A stretch of DNA of 64,000 bases from Thermothielavioides terrestris NRRL 8126 (taxonomy: Eukaryota; Ascomycota; Sordariomycetes; Sordariales; Chaetomiaceae): NCBI RefSeq assembly GCF_000226115.1, contig NC_016457.1, positions 4,216,001 to 4,280,000 of the forward strand, written 5' to 3'. The position numbers and the translations under genes are program-made. The notes beneath the pieces are model-generated. The model did not search any database, had not been told where the DNA came from, and saw only the letters and a program-made list of their open reading frames with translations. Shown here in pieces: positions 63,241 through 64,000 of the stretch (within the stretch, counting starts at the first letter, position 1; the number at the start of each line of letters is the position of its first letter).

Positions 63241-64000
63241 AAATTATTCTAGGCGTTTGGATTTAGAGGCTCTAAGCAACGAATATATTACGGACCGGGC
63301 TATACCCGGGCTAGGTATGTGGGGCTACGCCTAGGATCTATAGCGGTCCTATGATGGGCCCGCCACGGGCCCGAGGCGGACCCGCCTTACGCCTGGAATA
63401 ACATTGGCCCGAGCCCCCTACATACGAGCCCCTGAAAACTCTGTGTACGAGAACCGTAGCCTATACTTCTTCTTTTCTCTCCTTAAAGTAGTTGAATAGA
63501 ACATTGTACGCTTATCTGCAGACGCTATAAGGCCAGTACGTTATAGTTCAACTACCTTCTAGTAGATAGAGTAGCTATTGCTTCTAGGTATAGACGAGAG
63601 TAGTACGCTAGGCGTTTCGACGCTAGCACTGAGCGGACTAGACGTTACTATAAACAACCTAGGCGTCTCGTAGGTCCTAGACCTAGATTAGGTCTACGAA
63701 CATTTCTAGCTCCTATAGGAGACGATCGTACAATAGAACGTAACTATTGAGGAACTTCGTATAGCCTAGATTGCTATAGTTTAGACTATGAACACCTCTA
63801 TAGTAGCTAATACCCCGGCTCTAACGATTGACGCTATAGCTCTAGCAGCTCCCTAGACGTAGTAGAAACGCCTCCCTATAGGACAACCCTTCGATGGTAA
63901 AAAGGAGCTCTTTACCGCCTAGAAGGCTACAATAGTGTACGTCCTAGTGGCGGACTAGGACTTTATCGGGGGCCCTTGCGACCAATAGGTGTTCATTTAG
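63241..64000 (+). pseudogene. Start of another plus-strand retroelement, cut by the window edge
   Basis: A GC-rich patch at 63,285-63,440 (CCCGGGC, GGGCCCGCCACGGGCCC) could be part of an LTR or leader. Downstream plus-strand sequence is coding-like with RIP stops, and near 63,885 it reads QPFDGKKELFTA followed by VYVLVAD.DFIGGPCDQ, which resembles the start of a Gypsy gag capsid region. Pol would lie beyond the window. Confidence 0.45.

Larger units (their letters stand above)
13576..64000. repeat. AT-rich RIP-mutated transposon block
   Basis: Base composition changes abruptly. TpA becomes very common, CpA and TpG become scarce, and reading frames of recognisable transposon proteins are broken mainly by TAG and TAA at places expected to be Trp or Gln. 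Paired LTRs differ by transitions only. These are the marks of RIP, a premeiotic mutation process of Pezizomycotina that converts CpA to TpA in duplicated DNA. No intact host gene is visible in these 50 kb. The open frames of 60-108 codons that survive are transposon fragments or chance. Confidence 0.9.

Noticed and set aside
13948..64000. CRISPR arrays, rRNA or tRNA genes
   Set aside because: Direct repeats seen are LTRs, a 36-bp minisatellite or paired 56-mers; no spacer structure, and no tRNA or rRNA motif was recognised by eye.

Overview
This is a filamentous ascomycete genome window, most like a Sordariomycete and possibly Chaetomiaceae (the clade is inferred from protein resemblance only). 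Evidence: short spliceosomal introns with GTGAGT/GTAAGG donors and CTGAC branch sites, typical fungal proteins, and a sharp switch from GC-rich genic DNA to an AT-rich, stop-codon-riddled repeat block that looks mutated by RIP (repeat-induced point mutation).

Bases 1-13,550 hold four host genes. A methionine-permease-like transporter (+, cut by the left edge) is followed on the minus strand by an NAD-dependent formate dehydrogenase with a mitochondrial presequence, a 1,769-residue GHKL-ATPase (sacsin/DUF3684-like) protein whose two small 3' exons add an HExxH metallopeptidase-like tail, and an MMtag/SR-type nuclear protein. Nothing suggests a shared pathway; they look like housekeeping neighbours.

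From about 13.58 kb to the end the window is a graveyard of RIP-mutated transposable elements. The first 31 kb form a three-level nest solved from LTRs and target-site duplications (TSDs). Element A (13,701-44,724; 247-bp LTRs; TSD GCAGA) is interrupted by element B (15,176-35,631; 250-bp LTRs; TSD CTAAA), itself interrupted by element C on the opposite strand (19,493-31,783; 487-bp LTRs; TSD TTAT). All three are Gypsy elements; A and B carry chromodomain relics. A landed in a 36-bp codon-phased minisatellite. To its right lie a Fot1/pogo-like transposase relic, unassigned coding-like debris, a minus-strand Gypsy integrase fragment, element D (51,673-59,844; same family as B), a second minus-strand Gypsy pol fragment, and a gag-like start running off the right edge.

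Points worth following up: the GHKL plus HExxH protein, the 3-4 kb of extra coding-like sequence between pol and the 3' LTR in A and C (including a stretch in C readable on the opposite strand), the split minisatellite, and how close the RIP block lies to an essential-looking gene. All splice sites, LTR ends and domain calls were read by eye, with no alignment or database search.
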